DNA from: Epinephelus fuscoguttatus
Taxonomy: Eukaryota; Chordata; Actinopteri; Perciformes; Serranidae
Assembly (NCBI RefSeq): GCF_011397635.1
Contig: NC_064771.1
Location: forward strand, 14,137,379 to 14,201,378
Length of the DNA: 64,000 nt
Direction of reading: 5' to 3'
The position numbers and the translations under genes were made by a program. The notes beneath the pieces were generated by a model. It searched no databases. It saw only the letters and a list, made by a program, of their open reading frames with translations, and had not been told where the DNA came from. This document shows positions 34,601 to 48,000 of the stretch, one piece after another; positions within the stretch are counted from its first letter, which is position 1, and the number at the start of each line of letters is the position of its first letter.

Positions 34601-37600
34601 TCAGGGAAACCTCAGCAGTGCCCAGGAGGTGAACTGGCACCTCTTCGGCTGCCAGGCCACGCTCCATACTTGGTCCATACGGGGACTTGAGCCGGCGACC
34701 CTCCAGTTTCCAACCCAAGTCCCCATGGACTGAGCTACAGCTGCCCCAAAGCTACTGCCACGAGGACAGTGTTGTTTTCTCGCATGCTTCCAGTGAATGA
34801 AGGATCCAAAAACACAGAAAAGTCATGGTGAATTGAAGTCATAGGGGTCCACGTTTAGCAGAAACAGAAAACTATATAATAACATCCGTTTAAAAACTCT
34901 CACACAACTTGTGCAGTTTAATCCAAGTCTCATTTATCCAACCATTTGCTCTGTGCTTGCCTTTTTTGACGGGGAACTGAACAGGAAGTAAAATTTATCG
35001 ATGTCTCTGTAATTTTGCCTCACTGAAAACAGGAGCTGCTGATCTACCACTGCCTTTATCGGTAGTCAGTGTGTGTTACTGTGTGACTTTGGTGAATAAG
35101 AACTAACTCCTTAAAACACCGAAGTCAATAACACAAACTAACTAACTGATAGAAGCAGTGGTAGAACAGCAGCTCCCATGTTCAGCGAGATAAAATTACA
35201 GTTTTTGTCAATGGAGAATGACTCAAAGAGAGCATAGATAAAGTTTCAGCTTCCATTCACTCACCCATCAAAGTTTTTCACAACATAAACAGAACTGGGG
35301 TGAGTAGTAGATATACAAATGGTCATTTTGTGGGATGAAGAATTCCTTTAATCACGATCATAACAATAATTTCCCACAGGAAACAAATGTGTTATTGAGT
35401 AGTCTTGATTATATGAAACCAAAGAATCCTCAAGAGACAAACAGTGACAGTGTTTAGGAAACTTAACACTGGTCACACTTAAAGGGTTTCTTTTGAATAA
35501 TGTTTGAAAAATTGTCACAATACTAGAGTGAAAACATTTTGATGTAAGTTCATGGGCAACAACTTTGATTATTAATTGATCATTTGAGTCACATATTGAG
35601 CATTAATGCAAATTATTTGAGGATTCAGATGTTTAGATATGCTGCTATTCTTAGTCTTACATGGTTGTACACTAAATATCTTAAAGTTCCAGACAAAACA
35701 AGCAGTTTTATGACGTCAACATTGTCCCAGGAAGAAAGTGTGTTTTCATGATGCACAGGTTTAGCTTAGCCTTGATTTATCTTAACATCACAACAATACA
35801 CATTGAATAAAAGTCCCATAGTTTATACTCCATGTTTTGCTTATTGTTGCCCAGGTCTAATGTTGTCGTACCAGCTCACATAATCAGCCACATTACGGAG
35901 GCTGTATGGGCTGAGTCACTCAATTATTCTCCCAGCTCCTTTCATCCAGGTCCAGTATCCATTACCTTATGCCTTAAGCTGCCAACTGTTGCAGCCATAA
36001 GAGGCAGACCCTCCCTACGCCTTAGCCCGCTGATTGTGTTGAGTGGCTGCTAACAGCCGCTCTATTGTGCTTACGGCTGCAGTGTTCACTTACTCCCCTT
36101 CCACTTTAATAGTAGATCGCCATGGTTACCATTCTGATGTAGTGGCCACGGCTGTGCAGCGAGGATCTCATGTTGTTAAGAAGTCACATGCGGCGCGCAG
36201 CAACAGACTTTCTCTAAAGGCTGCTGCGTCGGTGAGGCACGATGGGGTCAGCTCTTTTTGCTCCGGGTCAGCTGATGCCGGCAAAACAATTGTTGTTTTG
36301 TTTGTTGTTGCCTGCCTATTTTTTGCCTCTGTGACACAGGGCTATTTGGTGTTGGTTCACACAAGTGTTGCTTTTATGGTGCTGTTAATCTATCTTAGTG
36401 TCTTCACATGTGCTCTGATCATGCAGTTACAACCAGGTCAGGGAGATATTTGCAGATGTCATGGAAACATCCTCACCAGATTTTCTCACATTAACGTCAG
36501 TAAACAGAGTTCATTTAGTTAGTCAGTATGTTTTTATATTAGTAATTTCTCCATGTCTCTGGTGTAGTGATATTTGCTTTTATCTTGTAGTTTGTCACAA
36601 TCCTCCTGGACATAAGCTCTACTGTAGAAAGATTTAGGGTCTGGCTATGAGTAATGAAAATGGCCCAACTCAAGGGGTGGCACCAAGTCTGCATTTGAAA
36701 ATATCACTGCACGCAATTGGATAACACTACGACCAATCAGAACAATCCACGGGGTGACGTATCCAGAGTGCTACCAGCGGAGCTAACTGGTAGATTAGAC
36801 TCTTGCCGTATCTGGTCGGCAAAACAGCAAAAATGTCCTTCTTGCAAAGGAAAGACTTGAGCGCCGTCTTCAGTTCCTCTTTTAGAGAAAAAGCCAAGTC
36901 TAATTCGTTCATTATAGCGGCCAAAGCCGTTTCAAACAACTGGTGTTCATCCGTAGCCATCTTACAGTGTTTACTGACTGATTCCGGACTTCGTTGTCGC
37001 AGTGCTGTCGTCATCTCTTTAGCTCGCCTCTGGCCTGCCTATAGCAGATACACCGATGTGATTGGTGCAGTTTGGCTCCAACGGCATGGGTAATGAGCAT
37101 CATTACTGATTGCCAGAGTGACTCGCTGAGCAAATTCAAATTGTGCTCTCACGAGAACTCTGGATTCCCAGGGTAGATGATGGCTGCAACTTCTGCTAAG
37201 ATAGTGGAAGTAGCTGTAGGCTAGTCAGTCCCATAGACGGTCTATGGTTAGTCCCTGTAGTGACAATTCTATCAATGATAAAAGCCGCTAAGGGGCTGAG
37301 TAGGCTCCCACTCCTATATCTATCAGTTATATATGAAGCTACAGCCTGTAGCTGGTTAGCCTAGCTTAGCATAAAGACCGAAAACAGCTAGTCTGGCTCT
37401 GTACAACAGTGACAAAACCCTTGTAAGGCCATGTTCAGACCCACAGTAGCCCTGTGTGGAAAAAATGCAGTCTGATCAGCCTTTAAATGCAGTAAATCTG
37501 TTACTCAAACTGGACTTCCTGGATTGTTTTTTTATTGTCTAACTGGTACAGCAGGCCCCCACTAACACTGTTATAACACAAGGCTGTTTTTGGTCTGAAT

Positions 37601-40600
37601 CCCAGCTAAAGCTCAATAATTAACATGCTTCATCTTGTTTGTTTAACTCTGATTCAGCTCAGCAGATGACAGTGATTGATTGATCATATTATGCGTTCAC
37701 TTTGAAGTAAGTAATCAGAGCGGCACGTCACAATGAGACAAACAGCCCAGAGCTGACCACCTGAGCTGACCAGATTGCTGAGGGAAAATCTAATATGCCA
37801 CACATCACTTTAAGTTTATCTGGTTTGGTAAGGTAGTTTATTTGCCACAACATAGCAATGTCAGCTATAGGCACACTGTTCTGTAGCTTAGTGGTAGCCA
37901 AAGTGGAAATATTGCAAACTGCAAATATTTGAGCAGTCACCTCCTGCACTTCAATTGAGAGAGGTGACGGAATGTATAGAGTTGCAATATATATTTTATT
38001 TTGATGCCATATCTAACAACAGCAATCTTCTTACTAGTAGAGTGTTGTGCAGTCTAATTTAGACCTGTTGTATTTGGAAGTGCTTGATTCACTCTAGTCA
38101 ATAGCAACCACATAATACCAACCAAAACAAAGAGTTTTGGGAGCGGGAGGTATTCAATCAATTTGCAGAAGAGAATGACAGGCCTGCCACTCAACGTCAG
38201 TGCATGATATTCCGGTCTTTCCCTGTCTGACTGCATTCTCAACCTATTTTAGAAAAATGTCTGTTACACTGGCAGCATACCTTGAATTATGTGACGAACC
38301 TACGTGTTTAGTCATCTGGTCTGAGAATGTGTTACTGATTTTCTGTATTTCTTTCATATCATATAAAATGAATGCATAAAGATATTTATTTTTCAGCTAT
38401 TGCTGAAGTCTGCTACTAAATTTGGCATTTATTCCATTAAAAAAAAAATCTGATTTAATAAAACTGCAGTTATAAAAATGTGTAAACTGCGTCCTTAAAG
38501 GCAGATGAGTGGAGCATTTTCTGGAAACCCCACATTTACTCACTCAACATGGAGCTAAAAATAGGACCTAATTATGTTAAATGTTTGCCAAATGTGTCAG
38601 TGTCTGTTTATGAGTCATGAGAAATCATAAATCATCTTTTAGAAGGAGCAGATGCTTACTGTTTGCTAGCTCGGGCCTTGTTAAGTGGAGCAATGTATGT
38701 TAATGTAGCAAGGCAAGGTAATAGCTAACATGCTTGGTTCAAAAGGAAACAACCAATGAGGTGAGCAGAGGTGATGAAATGATGATATCTGAGGTGTAAT
38801 AGTTCCACATGTTTTATTTCCCAATCTTTCTATGACAGAGGATTAGCTAACCATTACCACTGGAAAACGCCGACTCGGGTTCAGCACCAGAAGTCATGCC
38901 CATTAAACACACAAGGTATCATAGGGGATAGGAATAAGGCGGATAAACATACCGAATGATTAATATCCACTGGCAATGTATGATCCGTAGGCGTTTATTC
39001 ATGACAGGATAAGTCTGCTTGACGAACACACTGGTTTTTAAGATTACACTCAATGACAGGACCACATGAAGAGCTCTGCAGTGTGTAGACAACACCAGAG
39101 CATGGATTCCATATTGTGGCTTTATAATTACGCTCTGTATGTGTGTGTGTGCATTGTAATGTGTGTGTGGCTCCCATTTTTCCCCCCTAGCTGGAAGTCT
39201 TGTCTGTAGGTTTCTGTGTGTTAAAGGTCCTCACTCACTCACTCACTCACTCACTCACTCACCAGCTCAGCTATGGCTCTCCTCCAGAGAAAATCTTTCC
39301 GTTTATCCCCAGCCTCTAGATTATTCTGGTTTGGCACTTTATCTTTAACCCCCCCCAAAAAAATCTCTATATTTGTATTTCTTTCCTTCGAACCCCCAAA
39401 CTCTCAACCCCTCTCTGTTAGTCTCTCTCTGTTTCTCCCTGCTCCCTTCCTCCGTGTTGTAATTGAAGGCAGCTGTGACAAGGTTACTATAGTTCATAGA
39501 GAGCAGTTTTTGGAGGAGGGCCCAGGCTTCGTTTAGAGCTCCGGTTACCCAAAATGCAGGCGAGCCACTGTCTACACGTCACTTCAGTTTAAAGGCTCAA
39601 CTCGTACTTGGAAAAAGTTTGCACATTAGTTAGACACAACAATACCTGCACAGTCTTCATCTGCGTAACAGTTTTATAGTATTACACTAGGTGTTGTTGG
39701 CTTTTATATGCCTTTTATTTCTTTAATCATGCACTGAGTCAGATTCTAATCCATCTGCGTCGACTGGAAGGCACTTTTGGTCATCTTCTGGTGTTTTTAA
39801 ATATGATACATAAGTAAACTCATTAGGGGTGCACCCATTCTTTGACTGAACATCGGTATCAGCTGGTATTTGCCTTGTTGACTGTTGTCGACCGATGTCT
39901 TTCTGTTGTTTCACATCAGTTTTGCGCAGGCTTAAAAGCAGGGTTCAGTGTGTAACGCCATCCTGTCATCTTGGGGACAGTAGAATACATGTTTAGGACG
40001 GACAGAGATCTGTTGACTCAGCTTTTAGAGTCACAACAATCCATGACCTAATTGGTACAGAATCGGTATAATTAGAGTGACAGTTGGATTGGTGCATTAA
40101 CACTCTGATGAACAGGTCGATAGAACACATTTTTGCCCTCTTACCCAGATGCATGACTGATGCAGTTGGATGTCTTTGCTTTGTACCTGCAGAAAAATAA
40201 CAACACAACAGGTGTTTAAATATCTGTCTGCAGTCTAGACATTTTTTTCCCACATTACTGTCTTAAAAGTGTAAGTAAATATACCATTCAGCTTATGTCA
40301 AGTCAGTGACCCTCTTGACTGCAGTGTTGCCCCCACCTCCTTCAGTAGCCACAGTCTGTGCGAAGGTGTTGATAAGCAGTATGAGCTGAGCCCGTATTTC
40401 CCAGCCTTCTCCCTTTAAGTGAATCTAATCTGTCTGACCTCTTCAAGTCCAACTATTAGTTTACTATTAATAGGCTCAGGCAGCGGAGGGCCGTGCGGCT
40501 GCCCTGTGCACGACACCATGAGCCTTGCTAGCTGTGGCTTAAGGAGTGTTGCTGAGCAGCAGAACATGCCTTCAGTGCACTTCACAGAGCATTTGAGATG

Positions 40601-42023
40601 TTTATTATTGGATAAAATTAAAATTTGTCATACTTCATGACACATGTTAAGGCATTTATGCAGCTGTAGTCTGAGGAGAGACATGTTTTGCTTCCTGCCT
40701 GTTACTATAGTAACAAACTGAAGAGACCCACCCACTTCTGAAACATTCCCACGGATGCCCGGGTCGATACCTGTCACTATTTTGGTGTTCAAGCTGAGCG
40801 TGGAAACCAGTCTTTCAGGAGCAGTGTCATGTAATATCTTCACAGTGACTGCACGGTGTGTTTAAGTACAGCTCCTTATCTAGTGTGGTTGTGTGTCAGT
40901 GCTAACCTGTGCGCCCTCTGTTGTCTTTTCTCACCCACAGAGCGGAGAAAACAGAAGTCCTCAGCGATGACCTCCTACAGGTAAATCATTAATCTGACTA
41001 TGGAGCTCTGATCAGCTCGACACTGGAATAACTTCATCTGCTAGGCAGCGGCTGCAGCTTACGTGAACTAGTATTTGTCTCTCCTGAATCACATCACAAA
41101 ACCTCCCATAGTATTTGCATGTCAAATGAAATAAGTGTTAATTTGCATGCCTGGGAAACAGTTTATCTCCCTTTGCCTGTCTTTATTCCAAAGAAACTGC
41201 TACACCTCTGTACTGATTTATCCTAATATTACAATGTGACTACTGGCTGCAGAGCAAACACCAAAGCAGTGAGAACTTGCAAAAAAGATTTCTTAAACAG
41301 GGAAGAGTCTGGACCATGTGCTGACCAAGCCCCAAAGTATGCAAGCTTTCATGCCAATTAAACAGCAGCTGATACCACTTATTAGATCCTCTCTCCAGTT
41401 GAAGATTGCTAATCAGCGCTTGTGTCGCTTGGTTGAAATTGAGACCTGCGAACTCATGGGACTGCTGCAGACACATGGTTGAGAAAACATCTGTAGTAAC
41501 AAGCTGCACAGAGGTCAGTGTAGCTGTGGATGTATCTATGTAGGTTACATTTGTGCAGTTCTTTGTGTGTGCGTGAAAGCCACTGGTGCAGGGATTTCCC
41601 CGGGGATAACTATCTCCAGCCGTCTGAGGCAGACAGCAGGTGGGGTCGGGACAAAATATTGGCCGCTCAGCAAAGACATTCCAGCGATGAGGATTGTCTT
41701 TGTGTTTGAATGGGAGGTGTCGTGAAAACAAACTCAGCTGGCTGTGCATTATTCCATGACAGCAGCCAAGGCCGCAATGTCTGACATGCTTTATTCTTCT
41801 CCTCGCTCTCCTTTGTAGCCGGTGCATAAACAAACAGCCAGAGTGAAAGTTTAATACCTTTGTCTCTCTCAGGTGTTTTGAATATCGGCCTAATCTTATG
41901 TGGGAGAGATTGGTGTCCACAACTCCAGTGGAGAGAAGGGAGCAGATGTGTCTATACATTTTGTCTCATGCATCAAACTCAATGTGAAATCATTCTGTGC
42001 ATAACATTTTTTATCAGATGACA

Positions 42024-42059
<36 letters not shown>

Positions 42060-45000
42060 GCATGAAAAATAAGAACTCTGTGTGCAAAGGCCTTTCGACT
42101 CAGATCCAGCGTGAGTGGCTTTAATGCAAGAGGACAAGCGAACAGCGGTGACTAACCGCTCAGGGTGCTTTTTGCCAAAGAGAGGAAGTTCTGTTATGAC
42201 TGACAGTCGACTTTCGCTGTTCCTCAGAGACACAATGGTCCTGCCTTTGTGTCTGGAAATCAGCTGCCGAGACTCTGTGTGCTCTGTTAGTCACTTCAGA
42301 GGAACACTGCTGTCTGATAAAGGAAAAGGGCGTGAGGGATGTAGAGATAGAAATCACTCGACCGCTTAATTCCTGAGATGGCTGTGTCACTCCGCACCCT
42401 TAAAACAAAACGACCTCAGTTTATCCTCAGCAGTATATATATGTGAGGGTTTTTTTTTTGACAGTACTTATTTTTGCTCAGCCTCTCCCTTCTTCTCCCG
42501 TTTCTTCTTCTACTATAATCCACAACAAAATATACCGGGTTTTACCAGGATTCTCTGCCCGGGGCCTGCATGTTCTCCCCGCGTCAGCGTGGGTTTTCCC
42601 TGGGTACTCCAGCTTCCTCCCACAGTCCAAAGACACGCAGGTTAACTGGTGACTCTAAATTGGCCAGAGGCATGAATGGTGGTAATAACACATATTGCGC
42701 TACTGAGACATCCTCTATCACCATAGGGTAAATTCCGTCACAGTGACAGTGCTAGTGAGTGTGAAAAAAGTGACCATTGGAAGATCTGAGATTCACTTTG
42801 CCCCTTATTCAATCCCATTTACATCCCAGGTCTGTATCTGGCTTATTCTTAGCCCCTGCATCCCAAGACCTTTTTTGAATGTGGTCCTACAGGGTGCCAA
42901 AGAGCCACCCGGCATTCTCGTTCCAGCTGTCTTTTCCTCTGCATAGCGGCTCATCCATGGGGGGGTACCACAGAAATGCTCCAGAAATACCAGAGTGCAT
43001 GCTTGCACACACCCTTGAAGTTGGGTGTAGCGTTTTAAAAGGTAGCAACCGGCTGCTATTAACACATGAATCCCAAATGCAAACAAAGATGATTTTGCCT
43101 TTTGGCAACACGTAATTCCGTCCTTAATGCGTCATGTTATGTTATTTTTGTTCATTGTAGACTTGTCGAGACATGTCAACATCCTCTCTTAGGAACCAAT
43201 AAACAAACACAGGCAGTCAGACAGACACCCTCTCTGTCTGTCCTCTCCCCGTCTATCCTTCATGGGATTCCCTGCTCTATGACGCATCATGGGATTGACC
43301 AAGTGTTGACCTCATCACTTAGCAGGAGGAAAAACACACCCTGCTGCCTGCTGCGCAGACTTCTTGGCCTACGTTCTCCCACTCCTCTGCTTATTTTATT
43401 TTTTGACTTTATGGTGATGTGTGTTTCGTTACAATGAGAGGAAGAATACTCCCAGCGCCATGCAACCCAAACATTTCCAATACACCCACACAGGAACTCG
43501 GTCCCTGTTAGAGCACAGGGAGGTGCGTGTTTGTTATGTGCCAGGTACTAACTGGGCCGAATCTAAGAAGTGTTCCCAAGCCTATAGCTTATTGTGTGTG
43601 TTTGGCAACTTTGTATTTGACCCAGCTGTTTTGGGAATGCCGGAGGCCACCATGGGTCGGGACTGACGTAAGAGCTCGAGAACAGAGGGAGGCAGAGCAG
43701 AGAAGGGGCGGTGTACGGAGGTCGGTATCTGCTGTGGAATTCCTGAGTTCCCACTCCGTTCTGTTTTTGGAACACAATTGTCTGGTATTTGGTTGATCCT
43801 CCCTGCGCGTTTGTCTCCCTCCATTTCTGCTTATTTCGCCCTCTAGACCTCAGTGTTCCCATTTATATTTGGAACATTGTTTGTCCCAAGTCTTGAGTAC
43901 ATGTTTGTCCCTTTCAGGCACTTTTAGCCTCTTGCTTTCTCTCGTCAGTTGTGCTTTTTATTTTCAAAAAAAAAAAGACACACCTGTCCTGTTTGGAACC
44001 GATGCATGCAACCTGCTTCACTTTCTCACAAGCGGTGCCAACTTAAACCAGTTCTTTGCATCATCAGACTTTCAAGCAGACTCCCAACAGTAACTTGCAA
44101 TCATCAGTTCTATTCATGGGGTGGTGACAGCCAGCCTAACGTTGACACTGACTGTCCCAGTCAGGCACCTGGCATGACAAGGACAGTGAATAGTCATCCT
44201 GCAGAGTTTCAGTTGGCCTCTGTCCTGAAGCCAAAATAGCTGCGACTCCCATCAATGACCGTATTATATCTTGTCAGGCTAAAAGCACAGAGTGGATCTG
44301 TGTCGTTAGGCTAGCAGACAGGAGAAAGCCTGTGTAATCAGAAAGGCCTTTTTAAAGCCAAAGAGCCCCCTCACTCTCGGTCACAACCCAGTGGCCGTTG
44401 CTATAGAGACACTTCCGATGAGTCATGTGTTTCAAAGATAACATTCCAGCGTTGTTCTGCAGGGACAAGCCTTATCAATCATGCATGAACTTTGACCCCT
44501 GACTCCTACAAGGCAGCTACTAATCAAATCTGCGCATGGAGATGGAGCTCATCAGCCATCAACACTGCAGACACACTGTTTTGATGGTTTATAGGGACAC
44601 TGTGGTTGTGGTCATAAAGTCTGCTGGCCATGTGTGTGTTTTCATGTACTTACTGGAACAAACACGGCAGGATGTAGTCCAGTCCATGTACTTAGGCTTA
44701 TCAAAGTTAAGTTTGTGTACATGCGAGGGTTTACATATTGTGTTGTTGGTGTTTTCATCTTGAAAATTCCACTAATAAATAATAATCTGATGTCAGATGT
44801 TCATATTAAAATTGAGCAAAAACCTCAGGCTTCAGACTATTATGAATGCTCTGTTTCTAACATTGTATTCAACTTTTACAACAAGCTAACGTCAGCTTGT
44901 GATGGATTCCCTTATATGGTCAACTGGTTACATTACACTGCTACATGTAGCGACACGCTATTGCCAGGGACGTATGTAATCTTGGTTGGCGATGTTGTTA

Positions 45001-48000
45001 ATTTCTCTCTGATTTCGGATCATATTTCTGCTTCACAACACGTCCAGTTGTGAAGCAGAAATAACTCTTCTGAGTGTTCTGGGGATACACGCTCATAAAC
45101 ATCCCAAACACAGAAAACAAGAAGACAGTATTAAAATACAGGCAAAGGGCAGAAAAATACACCACCGCATACTTGTAGTGGGTCATGATTGAGATGGATT
45201 ACTTGTGTATGAGTGTATACATTGTTTAAGGAAAATCCTGCATTGGATATCTTTAAAGAGACAGGCACTAAAATGGTGTGTCTCAGACATAGGGTGGATA
45301 CAGGTGTTCCAGCACAGACAGTATGAAGAAAATAAAGTGTTTTTTGTGCATTAAAGCATGTAAACATGCTCTATTAGAAACCCTAAATACAAGTATGCAG
45401 CCAAACATTAGCATAAAATGTCCCCTTTAACTTTTATGAACGATTCCTGCAGTTTATACATTGTGCTGCCTCGCTCTGTGATGACATATGACATGTATAT
45501 AAAAGATATTTGCTTAAGATCTTTGGTTGTTTTGTCTCGTGCATAGATTGAACGGCGCATGGAGTTGGTGCGTGTGGTGTCCCACAACACACACAAGAGG
45601 ATGGTGTCATGTCTACAAGGACACATCGGTGCAGATGCAGAGAAGAGACATGTAAGACCTCTAGTTTGTTATATTAAAACATTTATCAGAGCTTAAATTT
45701 GCCTTTAAAAACAAAATAACCAGATGAATCAAGTGTTCCAGGATGAGGGAAACTTAAAACCACCTCCCACGCAATTTTGAGATGTGTTCATTCAAAGTGT
45801 CCATATTAGGCCTTCAGTTTATGATTTCTCTTTTGTTTTCTCTACTCCACACCACCCAAAAAACGCACCACAGTCTGTACCACGCCTCTATACAGGAAAT
45901 GGTCAGGTAAAAAACACCGATTACTTACTGTACTCCACTTCTCTGGTCCTCAGAACCACTCGCTCCATTTCCCGTTCAGACATCTGTCATCTTTACTCTC
46001 TATGCATGACACCTTTGCCTTTGGGATTCTCTGGTTAGAAAACAGGATGTTGCACACTCATAAATGTTTGTACAGATGTAAACTGTGTTACTGTAAAAAC
46101 AAGCTCTGGTGCTGTCATTTGATAGATGTCTCACTTCCCTAGTTTGCATCTTAAATCCCATTTTAACGTCTGTATTTCCCTCCTTTGCTCTGAAAGCTCT
46201 CTTCCTCTTCCTGACTGTGAATTTACCGCTCAATGGAAAGTCCCTGATGAATTTTCCATTGCCTTCAACATCAAAAACTGAAGCTGCTGTATAGAATTTG
46301 TGTACTTTTTGTGCACCTGCATAGATTGAAATCGTTTATGTCTCAGTATAAGTCTAATAATTGTCTGCATCTGTCCCTCTTCCACTCATGCACCACAGAA
46401 AAAGCTTCCTCTGACTGCGCTATCCCAGGCAATGGTGGAAGGCGGAAGCCAACTGGGAGAAGAGTCCTTGATAGGGTGAGTTTGTGATTGATTGACAGGT
46501 CAGAAAACCAATTGCTCCTCCTTGGCAACTGTTGCTAATGGAGCAGTTGCACCCCCAGAGAGCGTGAAATATGAGGCCATGCATTCAGGGCAAGCAATCT
46601 GCCCTCTTTTCTGTCGACGGGACTTTCAGCAGTTCCCTTACTGGAGGTTCACATCATTTATCGTGACCGAGGGAAAAGCACAAAACAGGAGCAGACAGTT
46701 TGTAGTTGAGGATCTAGAAAGTGAATGTCTCCAAATGTGCACAGCAGCCGTGTGTCTGCCTGGAAGTAATGAGGAAGGGAAAGTCCGTCAGATAGTCTGC
46801 TAGTAAATGTGATGCATTCATGTGGACATCAGCTCAGACTGTTGTTCTTTTTGTATTTCAAAGCAAAGGGGTTGAATTGCTGGAAATAGCGCGGCCCAAA
46901 ACCCTGATTCATGATCGCAGATGAACTGTCACTGGGCCACTGTGCTCCAGGCGCTGAGCAGCTGGAAATGATGGCGTCATAATAACCTGGTTTTGCTTTC
47001 AGTTATTGGCTGGGAACAGAGGAAGAGCTGGAACAGACTGTCATTCTTTTGTATTGTTATATTTTGTCAGGAAGATGTGACAGCAATAGTGCTGATGTGT
47101 TAATGACAGTGGTGGAATGCAAGTACATTAAGTCAAGTACTGTACTTAAAGGAATACTAACCCTCCCTAGATTAAAATTTGTATGTCATTCACTCACCCC
47201 ATGTTACATTGAATTCATAAAGAAAAATTTGTTTAGGCGTGTGCCTCCACACTGAACGAAGAATCCAAAAACTGAGAGAATTCTTGGTGAATTGAAGTCA
47301 TAGGAGTCCATGTCCATTAACGACAGTAAAACTGTATCAAAACCTCCATTTACAAACTCTCACACAACTCATGCAGCATAGTTCAAGTTTGATTTGTCCA
47401 GTCGTATGCTCAGTGCTTCCCAAACTGACAGCTTTTTCCAACAGGGAATTGAATGAAACATTAAGCTCATGTATGCTCTCTTCAGAGCCAGACTATAATG
47501 ACATAACAGTAATTTTACCTCGCTGAACATGGGAACTGATGGTCTACCGCTGCCTCGATTAGTTAGTTTGTGTTATTGTGCAACTTTGGTGTTTTTAAAG
47601 GGTTCGTTCAGATTCACCAATGAAGTATTCCCTTAAGTAAAATCTGAGGCACTTGTACTTTATTTTGGTATTTTCATTTTATTAACATTATATTTCTACT
47701 CCACTAGGAAATATCATACTTTTTATTCCACTTCAATCATCTGACAGCTTTAGTTACGAGTTACTTAAAGGAGCTATATGTAAGAAATCTAAAGCAAATA
47801 GTCATAAAATCCTCCTAATATGTCACAGAGACTAAGGAATAATGTTCATATAACATACTGATCTCACCGACAACAATAGTACAGCCAGAATATTCGCATT
47901 TAAAAAAAATTTTTACGGTCTGCAAATCATGTTTATGTTTTGAATTTGTGTTTTGGCCTGTTGTGCCACCCACCGCTGTCTACCAGTCACGCAGTCAGTA

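Larger units (their letters stand above)
28694..40940 (+). other. arhgap17: arhgap17 intron 1 (GC-AG, 12.2 kb)
   Basis: Large first intron with transposons listed separately. 28900-32500 and 38110-40900 hold no feature I can name. Confidence 0.6.
40981..45546 (+). other. arhgap17: arhgap17 intron 2
   Basis: 4.6 kb. Holds a poly(A) tract, a SINE fragment, an unexplained 239-codon minus-strand frame (41240-41959) and a perfect hairpin. Otherwise nothing recognised. Confidence 0.6.

Noticed and set aside
34167-34733. 188-codon plus-strand frame
   Set aside because: Its 3' half is the antisense of a tRNA-derived SINE and the middle is an AAG repeat, so it is not a gene.
34670-34745. Possible functional tRNA gene on the minus strand
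   Set aside because: A and B boxes are present but the sequence does not close a cloverleaf and runs into a SINE body.
36043-36522. 159-codon plus-strand frame with hydrophobic stretches
   Set aside because: No family recognised, lies within arhgap17 intron 1, and no splice or promoter context. The hydrophobic runs come from T-rich DNA.
43563-43862. Overlapping minus-strand frames around 43.6-43.9 kb
   Set aside because: Three overlapping frames in intron 2 with no domain; normal chance level for a GC-richer patch.
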